From contig CP069394.1 of NCBI GenBank assembly GCA_016887485.1, forward strand, positions 806,001 through 870,000: a stretch of 64,000 nucleotides of DNA, written 5' to 3'. The position numbers and the translations under genes were made by a program. The notes under the pieces are model-generated. The model worked only from the letters and a program-made list of their open reading frames with translations, was not told the origin of the DNA and made no database searches. Of the stretch, positions 25,627 to 34,597 are shown piece after piece (the first letter of the stretch is position 1; each line of letters opens with the position of its first letter). The stretch is from Chloroflexota bacterium. GTDB lineage: Bacteria; Chloroflexota; Anaerolineae; Anaerolineales; Anaerolineaceae.

Positions 25627-26517
25627 CTAAATTTGCAGTTCGGTTCCCGCTAGCTTTTCAATCACACCCAAAACAGCTGAATTATCCAAATCGCGCATTC
25701 CCATTTCCATCATCGCGTTAAATAATTGGGTATGAATGGCTGCCGAAGGCAGTGGGATCCCATATTCACGGGCGGTATCCATCACAATGCCCAGGTCTTT
25801 GGCTTGCATATAGGCTTTAAAACCAGGCTGACGGTTGCCGGCGAACAATCGCTGTGGTTTATTATCCAGTGTCCAGCAGCCCGCCGCTCCACCACGGATG
25901 GCTTCAACGACTTTCTCCGGATCAGCACCGGCCTTCTGCGCAAGGATCAACAATTCACCCATTGCCACCATTTGAGCGGCTACCATGATCTGATTGGCAG
26001 CCTTCGCAATCTGCCCATCCCCCAGTCCGCCGACATGCGTGATCGTTTTGCCCATTGCTTTCAATACAGGCATTGTCTTCGCCAGGGCTTCTTCTGGCCC
26101 ACCGACCATAATCGTCAATGTGCCATTAAGCGCACCAACATCGCCCCCGCTCACCGGTGCATCCAACATTAAAATACCTTTTTCAGCCAGCTTGTTACCA
26201 ACGTACCGGGCAGTGGCGGGTTTGATGGTTGAATTATCAACATAAATTAATCCCACGCGTCCCCCCTCAATAATTCCATGCTCGCCAAGAGCGACCAGGT
26301 CCACATCGGGTGAATCCGGAAGGTTTGTAAACACAATATCGACCTGAGCGGCGACTTCCGCAGGTGAGTGAGCTTCAATTGCCCCTTCTGCGACCAGTTC
26401 ATGCACGCTTTCCCTACTGCGGTTATGAACCACCACCGGATATCCCGCCTTGAGGACATTCCTCGCCATCGACTTTCCCATAATCCCTAAACCAATATAT
26501 CCAATCTTCAGCGACAT
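25627..26517 (-). CDS. 3-hydroxyisobutyrate dehydrogenase-family NAD(P)-dependent oxidoreductase (GarR-like)
   Basis: A 296-residue beta-hydroxyacid dehydrogenase. The nucleotide-binding motif is YIGLGIMGKSMA at the N-terminus. DAPVSGG is the substrate-binding signature, and the catalytic lysine is in GQIAKAANQ. Tartronate semialdehyde reductase (GarR/GlxR) and 3-hydroxyisobutyrate dehydrogenase are the closest reactions; the sequence alone does not choose. I chose the ATG at 26517, with GAGAGGAA 8 nt upstream, over an ATG at 26538. It is a single-gene unit ending at the terminator at 25574-25604. Confidence 0.9.
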   Translation of the reverse strand: MSLKIGYIGLGIMGKSMARNVLKAGYPVVVHNRSRESVHELVAEGAIEAHSPAEVAAQVDIVFTNLPDSPDVDLVALGEHGIIEGGRVGLIYVDNSTIKPATARYVGNKLAEKGILMLDAPVSGGDVGALNGTLTIMVGGPEEALAKTMPVLKAMGKTITHVGGLGDGQIAKAANQIMVAAQMVAMGELLILAQKAGADPEKVVEAIRGGAAGCWTLDNKPQRLFAGNRQPGFKAYMQAKDLGIVMDTAREYGIPLPSAAIHTQLFNAMMEMGMRDLDNSAVLGVIEKLAGTELQI

Positions 26518-26956
26518 TGTACATTCCTCTCTACTCATATGGTCGTTTATAACCTGTCAATACAGGAATCCGTATTATCCTAAAATGATTGATACAGCCT
26601 AACGTTTTCCAAATCATTATACTGGACAAAGCTCGAGGGTTCCCGATCCAAGTCAAGGATTCAAGCTTCTGGAAAGGCCATCAGAATGGGAGAATGGGTG
26701 GCGATGATGAGCTAACTATCTCTTTGAGACATCTTTTTGAGTTACCTCTTTTGTCAAGCCTACCTTTTTCAAGAAAATCAACTTAGGTAACAAATTCACA
26801 TCAGGATACTCGTTGGAGATCTCAGTACTCCCGTGTCGCGGAGAAAAATTGTTATTTCCTTCTAGGTTAATTACCATAATGCAATAACCCTCTCGCTCGA
26901 GAAAATGATAATTGACCGCCCATATTTTTTCCGCGCCAACCTTAAAATTAAAGTCA
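26518..26956. other. Intergenic region upstream of the GarR-like gene
   Basis: About 440 bp with nothing convincingly coding. A 65-codon plus-strand frame at 26589-26786 has no ribosome site and no recognisable product. No repeat or RNA gene was found. Confidence 0.55.
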
Positions 26957-26981
26957 AAGGCCCTCAGCGGTAGAGGGCCTT
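26957..26981 (-). terminator. Terminator of the osmC gene
   Basis: AAGGCCCTC (26957-26965) / GAGGGCCTT (26973-26981) with a 7-nt loop. On the minus strand it is followed by TTTGACTTT. It sits 31 bp past the OsmC stop. Confidence 0.75.
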
Positions 26982-27011
26982 ATCCTAAGAGAGATATCAA
27001 AAATATTGAAA

Positions 27012-27455
27012 TTATTCGATGACTGCCTCTGCAGGAATAACGACTGTACCATTAACCATCACGTCACTCACGGGGCACCGAGACTTGACGAAGACCATGA
27101 ATTCAGCAATTTCCTCAGGAGAAGATGTGGATTTGATGTGAGGGGTCAAGCGAACCTCCTGGAAGCCATTCCGAACGCCGGGTTTGCCTTTGAGGAAACC
27201 ATCAGGATCAAGATCGCCCTCCAGCTCTAACCAGAAGTCCTGCAGATCAATTTTCTTAGCTTTGGCAAAAGCCGATGCGACAATCGTCATACAACCGCCC
27301 AGTGCGGCCAAAAGAGCCTCAACGGGGTTCATGCCGGTGTCGGAGCCGCCCAACTCTTTCGGTTCATCCATACGTACGGTGAAATCACGGACCTGGTTAT
27401 CAACCTGTAAACCACTAACCAATTTGCTTGTTGCTTTGAATGTCACTACTGCCAT
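27012..27455 (-). CDS. OsmC family protein (peroxiredoxin-like)
   Basis: A 147-residue OsmC/Ohr-family protein, a group of thiol-dependent hydroperoxide reductases. The two conserved cysteines are in GGCMTIVASAFA and in SRCPVSDVMVNG; in this fold they form the peroxidatic pair. The length is typical of the shorter YhfA-like OsmC members. TTAGGAG precedes the ATG. It is alone in its transcription unit. Confidence 0.9.
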   Translation of the reverse strand: MAVVTFKATSKLVSGLQVDNQVRDFTVRMDEPKELGGSDTGMNPVEALLAALGGCMTIVASAFAKAKKIDLQDFWLELEGDLDPDGFLKGKPGVRNGFQEVRLTPHIKSTSSPEEIAEFMVFVKSRCPVSDVMVNGTVVIPAEAVIE

Positions 27456-27625
27456 TTTTTCAACTCCTAAATAACACTAATAGTAAGTAATAATTTGTGA
27501 TTTTATTCACAACCGAAATTTTACCAACCTGAACCAGACAAGTCAATTCGATATTTGCAAATAAGGATAAAGTTCACTAACCCAGTAGTATCATTAAAGT
27601 CCGGATTACTGCCATATGTCACTAA

Positions 27626-27650
27626 AAACGGAGAGATTGCCCCTCCGTTT
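27626..27650 (-). terminator. Terminator of the NarL-type two-component operon
   Basis: AAACGGAG (27626-27633) / CTCCGTTT (27643-27650) with a short loop. On the minus strand the stem is followed by TTTTAGT. It lies 22 bp after the response-regulator stop. Confidence 0.8.
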
Positions 27651-27671
27651 ATTATCAAAATTGAATGACAG

Positions 27672-28331
27672 TTAATTGACCCGAAAGACTAAACCCTGCT
27701 CCCAGGCGTATACCGCAGCCTGGGTGCGGTCAGCCAGTTGAAGTTTGCTAAGAATATTGCTGACATGCCCTTTGACGGTATTTTCAGAGATGAACAAATC
27801 CGCTGCAATATCGCTATTGGACATCCCCCGCGCAATCAATCGCAGCACTTCCATCTCACGATTAGTCAACTCGGTAAATGGATTAAAAGGTGCGCCTCTG
27901 GCTCCATTAATCTCCTGAATTACCCGCTCTGCGACCCTTGGATGGAGAACAGCTTCACCACGTGATGCCTTTCGGATCGCGTCTGCCAGATCATCCATCA
28001 TCACATCCTTTAACACATAGGAGATAGCACCGGCTTGAAGAGCGGGGAAAATAAACTCATCCTGATGATAGGAGGTCAGCACCACAATCTGAGTCCTTGG
28101 AGTAATATCCTTGACCTTACGGGTAGCTTCCACCCCACCCATGCCGCTCATCACCAGGTCCATCAGCATGACATCCGGCAGGTATTCCATGGCAGCCTCA
28201 ACAGCCTCCTCTCCTGAAGAGGCTTCCCCGATCACCCGAAAATCCGGCTGTGAATCAAGGTACGCGCGCAATCCCTGTCTGACTACTTCATGGTCATCGA
28301 CAAGAAGAATTGATATTTTCCTGGATATCAT
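27672..28331 (-). CDS. NarL/LuxR-family response regulator
   Basis: A 219-residue two-component regulator. The receiver has VDDH near the start and phospho-acceptor Asp58 in MLMDLVMSG. The C-terminal LuxR-type helix-turn-helix spans about 150-205 with LTNREMEVLRLIARGMSN and ENTVKGHVSNIL. The ATG lies 1 bp beyond the stop of the upstream kinase gene, with GGAGATATGAC as ribosome site, so the two are co-translated. Target genes are not evident. Confidence 0.95.
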   Translation of the reverse strand: MISRKISILLVDDHEVVRQGLRAYLDSQPDFRVIGEASSGEEAVEAAMEYLPDVMLMDLVMSGMGGVEATRKVKDITPRTQIVVLTSYHQDEFIFPALQAGAISYVLKDVMMDDLADAIRKASRGEAVLHPRVAERVIQEINGARGAPFNPFTELTNREMEVLRLIARGMSNSDIAADLFISENTVKGHVSNILSKLQLADRTQAAVYAWEQGLVFRVN

Positions 28332-28332
28332 G

Positions 28333-29946
28333 TCATATCTCCAACTGTGTATAGGGATATTTTAATATAATCTTGGTGCCAACGCCAATCCGACTGTCAA
28401 TGCTGAGTTCACCGCCGATAAGTTCAGCTCGTTCTCTCATGGATTTCAGACCCATCCCAGATTTCGTCGATTGATCTACAGTGAACCCGATCCCATCATC
28501 ACGGATGGTCAACAACAAAAAATCTGTGCGGAAATTAAAGACCAGATCAACTTTTGTCGCATGGCTATGCCAGGCCACATTAGCTAACCCCTCCTGGATA
28601 ATCCGAAATACGGATTTTTCAGCTTCAAGAGGGATATTGCGCTCCCCACGGACATGGGTACTGATCTCAATGTCATACCGGTTGCACCAATCTTCGGCAT
28701 AGTCCTTTACGGCAACGATCAGACCTTTCCCTTTCATCGCCACAGGACGCAATTCCTGAATAAGATCGGTCAGTTCCTGACGGACCTTCCCAATCAGGAT
28801 TTCAGCCTGGTCCAAATGGCCAGCAGCCCGATCCGGATCGGAACTAAAGCGTACTTTTGCAGCCGCAAGCTGAGCGGAGGCAGCAAAAGCCTGTTGCTTG
28901 ACACTGTCATGAAGGTCTCTGGCCAGCCGATTCCGCTCCTCCAGGATTGATATCTCCTGGCGGCGATCCAGAAGGTTTTCCAATTGTTCTGCCATGGTAT
29001 TAAGGTCATTTCCTAATTTGCCGATTTCGTCATCATGTTTATCACGAATTATTGCTGAAAAATCACCACGTGACCAAGAATGCGCTGCCTGAGAGACATT
29101 AGAAAATCGTTTTGTGAGTCCATTAGCTGTCAGCATGCCAAACAGCGAGCCAATGATCCCGGCAAATAAGGTGAATATCAATAAAGATCGGGCAATATAG
29201 AGTGATATTTCCTTTAGCGGCAGAAATTCCCAAGGGAAAGTTTTGGTTGTAAAAACGATCACACCCACCAGGTTATATTCCAGATCCAAAATTGGCTTAT
29301 CGGCAATTGGCGGTGTTTCCGATAAAGGTGCTTCATAGCGAAACACCGGGATTGCGCCAACAATCCTATGGCCCGGTTCAATCTTGGCATATAACAGATT
29401 CCAATCCTCCTCACCTCGGAGAGCGGCCCTGAGTGGGTCAGCCAATCCCGGCAAGTAATCATAGGGAATCTCAGTGCCGACATCTTCATCAGGCACAATA
29501 TCATTCGGAATGGCTGTCACCAGGGTGCGATCTGACAGCAAATAATAAAAACTCAGAAAATCCTTTGCCTTCATCTGTAGTTCTAGATTGCCAAAGATCA
29601 GTAAAGGCTTGGTTTCAATCACCGAACCCTGAAAATCTTCAAGATATGCCCTGGCCCCATCCACGTCAGGTGGATCCTCTGAGAAAAACTCCCTCACCTG
29701 GGGAATCCATTCAGCGCTCAGGTTTGTGATCAATGTTTCAGGCGTCAAGTCCAAATTTTTCACAAAATAGGACATCAACATAACGCTAATAACGATCTCG
29801 GCCACCAACAACGCGGCGATCGTTACGACGGCATAACTCATGGTGAGGCTCCAGCGTAAGCTGCGAAACGATAGACTGAAATGCTGGAGAATCGCCTTAA
29901 GTTTAGGCTTGCTCTGATTGAGTTGTAGTGGTTCTTCAATTTTCAT
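28333..29946 (-). CDS. Sensor histidine kinase, NarX/LiaS type (HisKA_3)
   Basis: A 537-residue membrane kinase. Transmembrane segments lie at about 33-56 and 243-266, enclosing an extracytoplasmic sensor region of about 190 residues. HAMP follows. The HisKA_3 domain contains ERNRLARDLHDSVKQQ with phospho-acceptor His346, and the ATPase domain contains DDGIGF and GMGLKSMRERAELIGG. I chose the ATG at 29946 over an in-frame TTG at 29952; neither has a good ribosome site. It pairs with the NarL-type regulator immediately downstream. The signal is unknown. Confidence 0.93.
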   Translation of the reverse strand: MKIEEPLQLNQSKPKLKAILQHFSLSFRSLRWSLTMSYAVVTIAALLVAEIVISVMLMSYFVKNLDLTPETLITNLSAEWIPQVREFFSEDPPDVDGARAYLEDFQGSVIETKPLLIFGNLELQMKAKDFLSFYYLLSDRTLVTAIPNDIVPDEDVGTEIPYDYLPGLADPLRAALRGEEDWNLLYAKIEPGHRIVGAIPVFRYEAPLSETPPIADKPILDLEYNLVGVIVFTTKTFPWEFLPLKEISLYIARSLLIFTLFAGIIGSLFGMLTANGLTKRFSNVSQAAHSWSRGDFSAIIRDKHDDEIGKLGNDLNTMAEQLENLLDRRQEISILEERNRLARDLHDSVKQQAFAASAQLAAAKVRFSSDPDRAAGHLDQAEILIGKVRQELTDLIQELRPVAMKGKGLIVAVKDYAEDWCNRYDIEISTHVRGERNIPLEAEKSVFRIIQEGLANVAWHSHATKVDLVFNFRTDFLLLTIRDDGIGFTVDQSTKSGMGLKSMRERAELIGGELSIDSRIGVGTKIILKYPYTQLEI

Positions 29947-30089
29947 GAACAAATAACCCGAGGATATTACTCATTTAAATGAGCGCAATGAATGTGATTT
30001 CCTTAATATAGTCCTATTTTACATGTAATTTCAATATTTTAAACCATCCTGCGGTAGGGTATGAAATCATCCGAGCGTGTAATGTTATA

Positions 30090-30144
30090 AAAAATGGATT
30101 GATATAAGATAGTTCCAGAGAGCACTCTATCAACCATTTTTATT
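30090..30144 (+). terminator. Terminator-like stem-loop in the leader region of the peptide ABC operon
   Basis: AAAAATGGATTGATA and TATCAACCATTTTT (to 30141) pair with one bulge around a loop of about 23 nt, followed by ATTTG. A + strand transcript must start further upstream for this to matter, which would imply a short RNA or an attenuated leader. Confidence 0.45.
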
Positions 30145-30182
30145 TGAATTGATATGGAGAAGCTTTTACGAAAATTTAGGCA

Positions 30183-30212
30183 AAACACCTCGGAGTGCAG
30201 TCCAAGGTGTTT
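30183..30212 (+). terminator. Second stem-loop upstream of the peptide ABC operon
   Basis: AAACACCT (30183-30190) pairs exactly with 30205-30212, followed by CTAAAAAG. It is shorter than the preceding hairpin and has only a three-T tract. It may be part of the same leader. Confidence 0.4.
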
Positions 30213-30400
30213 CTAAAAAGCATTGGCGCAAAAAACAAAAATCATGCTCTCTGCAGTTAAGTATAGAACAGCATCTTCTCCTAATCAATAGCCATGACAT
30301 CTGAACTGAGTTTGGAAGATTGGAGGTGAAAAACCAAAATAGAAGGATAACGATCGGATACCTTTCAATTCGTTTTTTACGTTTTTAGGAGAAGATACAA

Positions 30401-32383
30401 ATGAAAAAAAAGAGACTCTTTATTTTCCTGAGCATACTCCTCGTCGCGAGCTTCATTCTGACGGCTTGCCAGAGTGCCACCCAGGAACCCCAGCAGGTCG
30501 AGACGGAAGTCGTCGAGACAGAGCCCGCTGAGGTTGAAACCAGTGAGCCTGAAGTAGTTGAGGAACAGGAATTGGATGTCTATCGAATTGCCATGCTGGC
30601 TGATATGACCAGTTCCAATGTCTGGAACCTGTTTGGCCCTGGCGCTTCGACCTATAACTACGTCGTTCAGGCGCAATACTGGCCAACCCTTTATGGTACC
30701 GGCGACCAAAGACTTGACCTGGTACCCTTCTTGGCTGCCGATTTCGCCAGCCCCATCGAGGAAGAAGGCGACTTCTTCGTTTCAACCGTTGTCCTCAAGG
30801 ATAATTTCCTCTGGTCAGATGGTTCCGAGGTCACAGCCGAAGACATTGCTTTCACCGCTCAGGTCATCAAAGATTTCGAACTCGCAGGTAACTGGACCTA
30901 TTATGTGAATAGCGTGGATCATATCGAAGCTATCGATTCAAAGACAGCGAAGATCTACTACGCCATCCGCCCCGGCCTGGCAAACCATGAATATGGCACC
31001 CTTCAGGACCCCATCGTTCAAAAAGCCTATTGGGAACCCGTTTTGGCCGATGCTTATGCCGCAGTCGAAGCAGCTCGAGAGTTTGAAGTTGACAGCGATG
31101 AATATACAGCCGCTATGGCTGAAGCACAACAGATCATCTACAGCGTTCCCGCTGATGGCGAACCTGTGGCTGGCCCCTTCATCTTTGACCAATGGGAAGT
31201 TGGCGCATTTGCTGAGAACTCAGAGAATAGCGACTATTTCTTCAAGGGTACTATGATCGAACTCTACGATGACGGTACCTATCATGAGTATAAAGGTGAC
31301 GAATGGGATTTCACAGCTTATGGTGAAGGTACCGGCAACGTAATTCTCTCCTTTGAAAGTGGTCCCCATGCAAAAGCCGTCGTTTACAGCATCTATAACC
31401 AGGATGCAGCCGTATTAGCCCTCTTGAACGGCGAAGTAGATTATATCTATAACCCCAATGGCTATGGCCCCGGCCTGCGCGCTCAACTGGATGGACATGC
31501 TGATGTTGATGTTGTTGAAAATGCTCGAAATGGCTTCCGTTTCATGGCCTTCAACTTCGAACATGCTCCCATGGATGATATCGCTGTTCGTCAGTCTATC
31601 GCCTGTATGGTTGACCTGGAATTCCTAACCACAAACGTTCTGCAGGGCGCTGCACTCCCCGTCTACACTCCTGTTCCCGTTGGACAGGCCTATTGGTTCA
31701 ACCCGGACGTTCCGATCCTCTGCGAAGGCTACACTGAGCAGGAACGGATGGAATGGGCTGTCAATCGCCTTAGCGAAGCTGGCTATACCTGGGATACCGA
31801 ACCTACTTGGAACACAGATCGTGGCGGCTCCATTGACTGGGGCGTTGGGTTAAAGATGCCTGATGGCGAATATGTTCCCGAATTGACCCTTCTGGCTCCC
31901 TCCGCTGGTTACGACCCCTTGCGGGCAACCGCTGGCGTGCTCATTGAACAGTGGGCTTCCAGTATCGGTTTCCCCGTCCGGGCGCAGTTGACCAACTTCA
32001 ACAACATTCTTAATGAAACCTTAGGTGGCGGTGGCAATTGGGATATGTCCGTAGCTGGCTGGAACTTAAGTCTGTTCCCAGACCATATGTGTGACTTCTT
32101 CCTCTATGAATGGGGTGGTGTTTTTGCCTTCACCGGCTTCACCAGTGACCGCTTATCTGAGCTTTGTGTCGATTTCAAATCAACAAATGATTTGGAACAT
32201 GCCAAGGAAATTGGTTATGAAATGCAGACCATCCTGGCAACTGAGATTCCCTATATGTACCTCTTTGCGAATCCGGTTCAGGATGCCTACAACGTTTCCA
32301 ATGTTGCCTTCCCCTATCTTGAGGTTTTAGGTGGCTTGGAAACCCTGTACGGTTTACAGCTCAACGTTTACTCTGCTGAGTAA
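30401..32383 (+). CDS. Peptide/nickel-type ABC transporter substrate-binding lipoprotein (family 5)
   Basis: A 660-residue extracytoplasmic binding protein of the DppA/OppA family. The signal peptide ends in lipobox LTAC (Cys23), followed by a long Glu/Val/Thr-rich acidic linker to about residue 55. The mature part has the family landmarks WSDGSEVTAEDIAFT near 142, FNFEHAPMDD, and VRQSIACMVD. It is the first gene of a five-gene operon encoding a complete importer. A strong GC hairpin after the stop probably raises its mRNA level over the permease genes. It is somewhat longer than usual for the family. The ligand, a peptide or other oligomer, cannot be told from sequence. Confidence 0.92.
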   Translation: MKKKRLFIFLSILLVASFILTACQSATQEPQQVETEVVETEPAEVETSEPEVVEEQELDVYRIAMLADMTSSNVWNLFGPGASTYNYVVQAQYWPTLYGTGDQRLDLVPFLAADFASPIEEEGDFFVSTVVLKDNFLWSDGSEVTAEDIAFTAQVIKDFELAGNWTYYVNSVDHIEAIDSKTAKIYYAIRPGLANHEYGTLQDPIVQKAYWEPVLADAYAAVEAAREFEVDSDEYTAAMAEAQQIIYSVPADGEPVAGPFIFDQWEVGAFAENSENSDYFFKGTMIELYDDGTYHEYKGDEWDFTAYGEGTGNVILSFESGPHAKAVVYSIYNQDAAVLALLNGEVDYIYNPNGYGPGLRAQLDGHADVDVVENARNGFRFMAFNFEHAPMDDIAVRQSIACMVDLEFLTTNVLQGAALPVYTPVPVGQAYWFNPDVPILCEGYTEQERMEWAVNRLSEAGYTWDTEPTWNTDRGGSIDWGVGLKMPDGEYVPELTLLAPSAGYDPLRATAGVLIEQWASSIGFPVRAQLTNFNNILNETLGGGGNWDMSVAGWNLSLFPDHMCDFFLYEWGGVFAFTGFTSDRLSELCVDFKSTNDLEHAKEIGYEMQTILATEIPYMYLFANPVQDAYNVSNVAFPYLEVLGGLETLYGLQLNVYSAE

Positions 32384-32410
32384 TCGCATCGTCGAATAAT
32401 CAACAACCTT

Positions 32411-32437
32411 CGGGGAGGGGAGCTCTTCCCCTCCCCG
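32411..32437 (+). promoter_or_regulatory. GC-rich intercistronic hairpin between binding protein and permease genes
   Basis: CGGGGAGGGG (32411-32420) pairs exactly with 32428-32437 around a 7-nt loop. No T run follows, so it is more likely an mRNA stabiliser or weak attenuator than a full terminator. Confidence 0.65.
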
Positions 32438-32472
32438 GATTGGTTAATTTCACTTGAAACTGGCAGGCAATC

Positions 32473-33624
32473 ATGAAAAAGTACATTTTCCGCCGTGTTA
32501 TTCAGATCTTATTTACGCTGATCATTTTTCAAACACTGCTTTTTGTGATCCTGGATGCTCAACCAGGAGATATCACAAACCTTTACCTCACAAACCCAAA
32601 AGTCACGCCTGAAATCCGCGATCAAATGCGTGTCATTCTGGGATTGGATAAGCCACCGGTCATCCGGTATTTCCAATGGCTGGGCAATTTCGTCAGAGGC
32701 AATTTAGGCGTGTCCTTCAGTAATTATCCCCGCCCTGTCATGGATATCATCCTGGAACGAGCACCCCGGACATTGGCCCTATTCCTTACCAATCAGATCA
32801 TCTCGTTCCTATTAGGCTATTTCTTGGGCAAACAAATGGCCTGGCACCGGGACACCTTCTTCGAATATGGCATGACAATTGTCGGTGTGATCCTCTTCAC
32901 AATATTCACTCCCTGGTTCGGACTGATGATGATCTATCTATTCGGGATCAAGCTCCAGTTATTGCCCATCGGGAAATTCCTCGATCCAAGTCTGTGGCGC
33001 AATGTTGAAGTGCCCGCCAATACGATCTTTTATTACATGATCCTCACGGCCGTCATCGCTGGTTTGGTCTATGTCGCCATCATCTTGCTCACCCGTAAAA
33101 CCAGCCGGACCCTCCGTCAAGTTATCCAATTCGGTGGTTTCCTCGGTTTGATCGGCCTGGTTGTTCTGGCCTGGAGCCTTACTCCTTATGGCTACCTTGC
33201 TGTGGACATTCTCAAGCACATGATCTTGCCGGTTACGGTTTCCACTTTGGTTTCTTTTGCTGGGACAATGCTCCTGATGCGCAATACAATGCTCGAAACC
33301 TTACGGGAAGACTTCGTCATGGCAGCCAGAGCTAAAGGCCTCTCGGAACACGTCGTGCGGGATAAGCACGCTGCCCGGAATGCTTTCCTGCCGGTCTTCA
33401 CCAACCTCATTATCGGCATCCCCTTTGCCCTGAGCGGTGGGATCATCACCGAGACGATCTTCTCCTGGCCTGGCATGGGGCTGACCCTCTTGCAAGCGGT
33501 CAATCTCGAAGACATCCCTTTGGCGATGGGCACCTTAAGCTTTGTCGGTGTTTTAGCACTCTCAGCTCACCTGATAGCCGATGTCGCCTATGCCTTCCTC
33601 GATCCACGCATTCGATATCAATAG
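32473..33624 (+). CDS. Peptide ABC transporter permease, DppB type
   Basis: A 383-residue inner-membrane permease subunit. The N-terminus FRRVIQILFTLIIFQTLLF and PGDIT are standard for DppB, and the cytoplasmic EAA-type loop includes AARAKGLSEHVVRDKHAARNA. With 383 residues it is longer than most DppB proteins (about 310-340). The extra length lies around residues 165-250 and reads as added membrane segments plus a basic loop (RKTSRTLRQ). It is second in the operon and pairs with the DppC subunit 9 bp downstream. Confidence 0.93.
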   Translation: MKKYIFRRVIQILFTLIIFQTLLFVILDAQPGDITNLYLTNPKVTPEIRDQMRVILGLDKPPVIRYFQWLGNFVRGNLGVSFSNYPRPVMDIILERAPRTLALFLTNQIISFLLGYFLGKQMAWHRDTFFEYGMTIVGVILFTIFTPWFGLMMIYLFGIKLQLLPIGKFLDPSLWRNVEVPANTIFYYMILTAVIAGLVYVAIILLTRKTSRTLRQVIQFGGFLGLIGLVVLAWSLTPYGYLAVDILKHMILPVTVSTLVSFAGTMLLMRNTMLETLREDFVMAARAKGLSEHVVRDKHAARNAFLPVFTNLIIGIPFALSGGIITETIFSWPGMGLTLLQAVNLEDIPLAMGTLSFVGVLALSAHLIADVAYAFLDPRIRYQ

Positions 33625-33633
33625 GAGGCCGAA

Positions 33634-34584
33634 ATGCAAGCAACTTCAATTCAACCCAATATAAAAGTTCCACTCTGGCGGGTACGCCTCCGCTTGGCCT
33701 GGAAATCATTCAAATCCAATTGGAAACTCTTTGTCCATAACCCAATTGGCGTCATTGGCCTGGTCATTATCCTGATCTTCGCTCTGATGGCTTTCTCCCA
33801 TCCCATTTTGATGAAATATGTTTGGGAACCCAAGGTTTATGACCCAGTCATCGGCTATGACATGGAGATTTTTGTCCATCCCTCCCCACCCTCTGCCCGT
33901 CATATTTTAGGAACAGATCCTCTGGGTCGGGACATCCTTAGCCAGCTGCTTTACGGCACCCGATTTAGTTTTATCCTGGGGATTTCTTCAGCGCTGATCT
34001 CAGTGATCATCGCCACAACGATTGGAGCGGTATCTGCCTATTATGGCGGGGTCGTGGACATGATATTCATGCGACTGGCGGATGTCATCACGATGCTGCC
34101 TTTCATAGCCATTCTGGTGGTGCTATCCGCCCTATGGGAGTTCACTGGTTTCACGCTAGCCCTGGTCTATGGTCTCCTGGTTGGCTTTGGCGGCCAAACC
34201 ATTGTCATCAAATCCCAGGCGCTCAGTATCAAGGTAAAACCTTATATCGAATCGGCAAGGGCCTCCGGTGGTGGTGATTGGCACATCATCCTGACCCATA
34301 TGTTACCGAACTTACTGCCGATCTCCTTCCTCTTCATGATGTTCACGGTCACCAACGCCGTTTTCGCCGAGGCTGCCCTTTCTTTCTTCGGTCTGCTGAA
34401 CATCAGAATGAGCTGGGGCATCATGATCAACACGGCCCAAGCTGCAGGCTATTTGCTGGCAGGTCCCGATTATCTCTACTTGCTCCTGCCGGCCGGCTTA
34501 GCCATCACATTACTCTGTTCAGCTTTCTATATGGTCGGTCGGGCAATGGATGAAATCGTCAACCCTCGCCTGCGGGAACGCTAG
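33634..34584 (+). CDS. Peptide ABC transporter permease, DppC type
   Basis: A 316-residue partner permease. It has the N-terminal cytoplasmic helix and first membrane segment (HNPIGVIGLVIILIFAL), then HILGTDPLGRDILSQLLYGTR, the hallmark of DppC/OppC. The EAA-type loop ESARASGGGDWHIILTHMLPN follows. AGGAGG precedes the ATG. It lies between the DppB gene (9 bp) and the first ATPase gene (13 bp). Confidence 0.94.
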   Translation: MQATSIQPNIKVPLWRVRLRLAWKSFKSNWKLFVHNPIGVIGLVIILIFALMAFSHPILMKYVWEPKVYDPVIGYDMEIFVHPSPPSARHILGTDPLGRDILSQLLYGTRFSFILGISSALISVIIATTIGAVSAYYGGVVDMIFMRLADVITMLPFIAILVVLSALWEFTGFTLALVYGLLVGFGGQTIVIKSQALSIKVKPYIESARASGGGDWHIILTHMLPNLLPISFLFMMFTVTNAVFAEAALSFFGLLNIRMSWGIMINTAQAAGYLLAGPDYLYLLLPAGLAITLLCSAFYMVGRAMDEIVNPRLRER

Positions 34585-34597
34585 ATTGGAGAAGAAC

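Larger units (their letters stand above)
29947..30400. other. Divergent intergenic region with two hairpins upstream of the peptide ABC operon
   Basis: About 450 bp without a gene. It holds a long stem-loop at 30090-30141 and a smaller one at 30183-30212. The last bases carry AGGAGAAGATACAA, the ribosome site for the binding protein gene. No credible coding frame is present. Confidence 0.6.

Noticed and set aside
26589-26786. 65-codon plus-strand open frame in an intergenic region
   Set aside because: No ribosome site, no recognisable motif and composition like the surrounding non-coding DNA.
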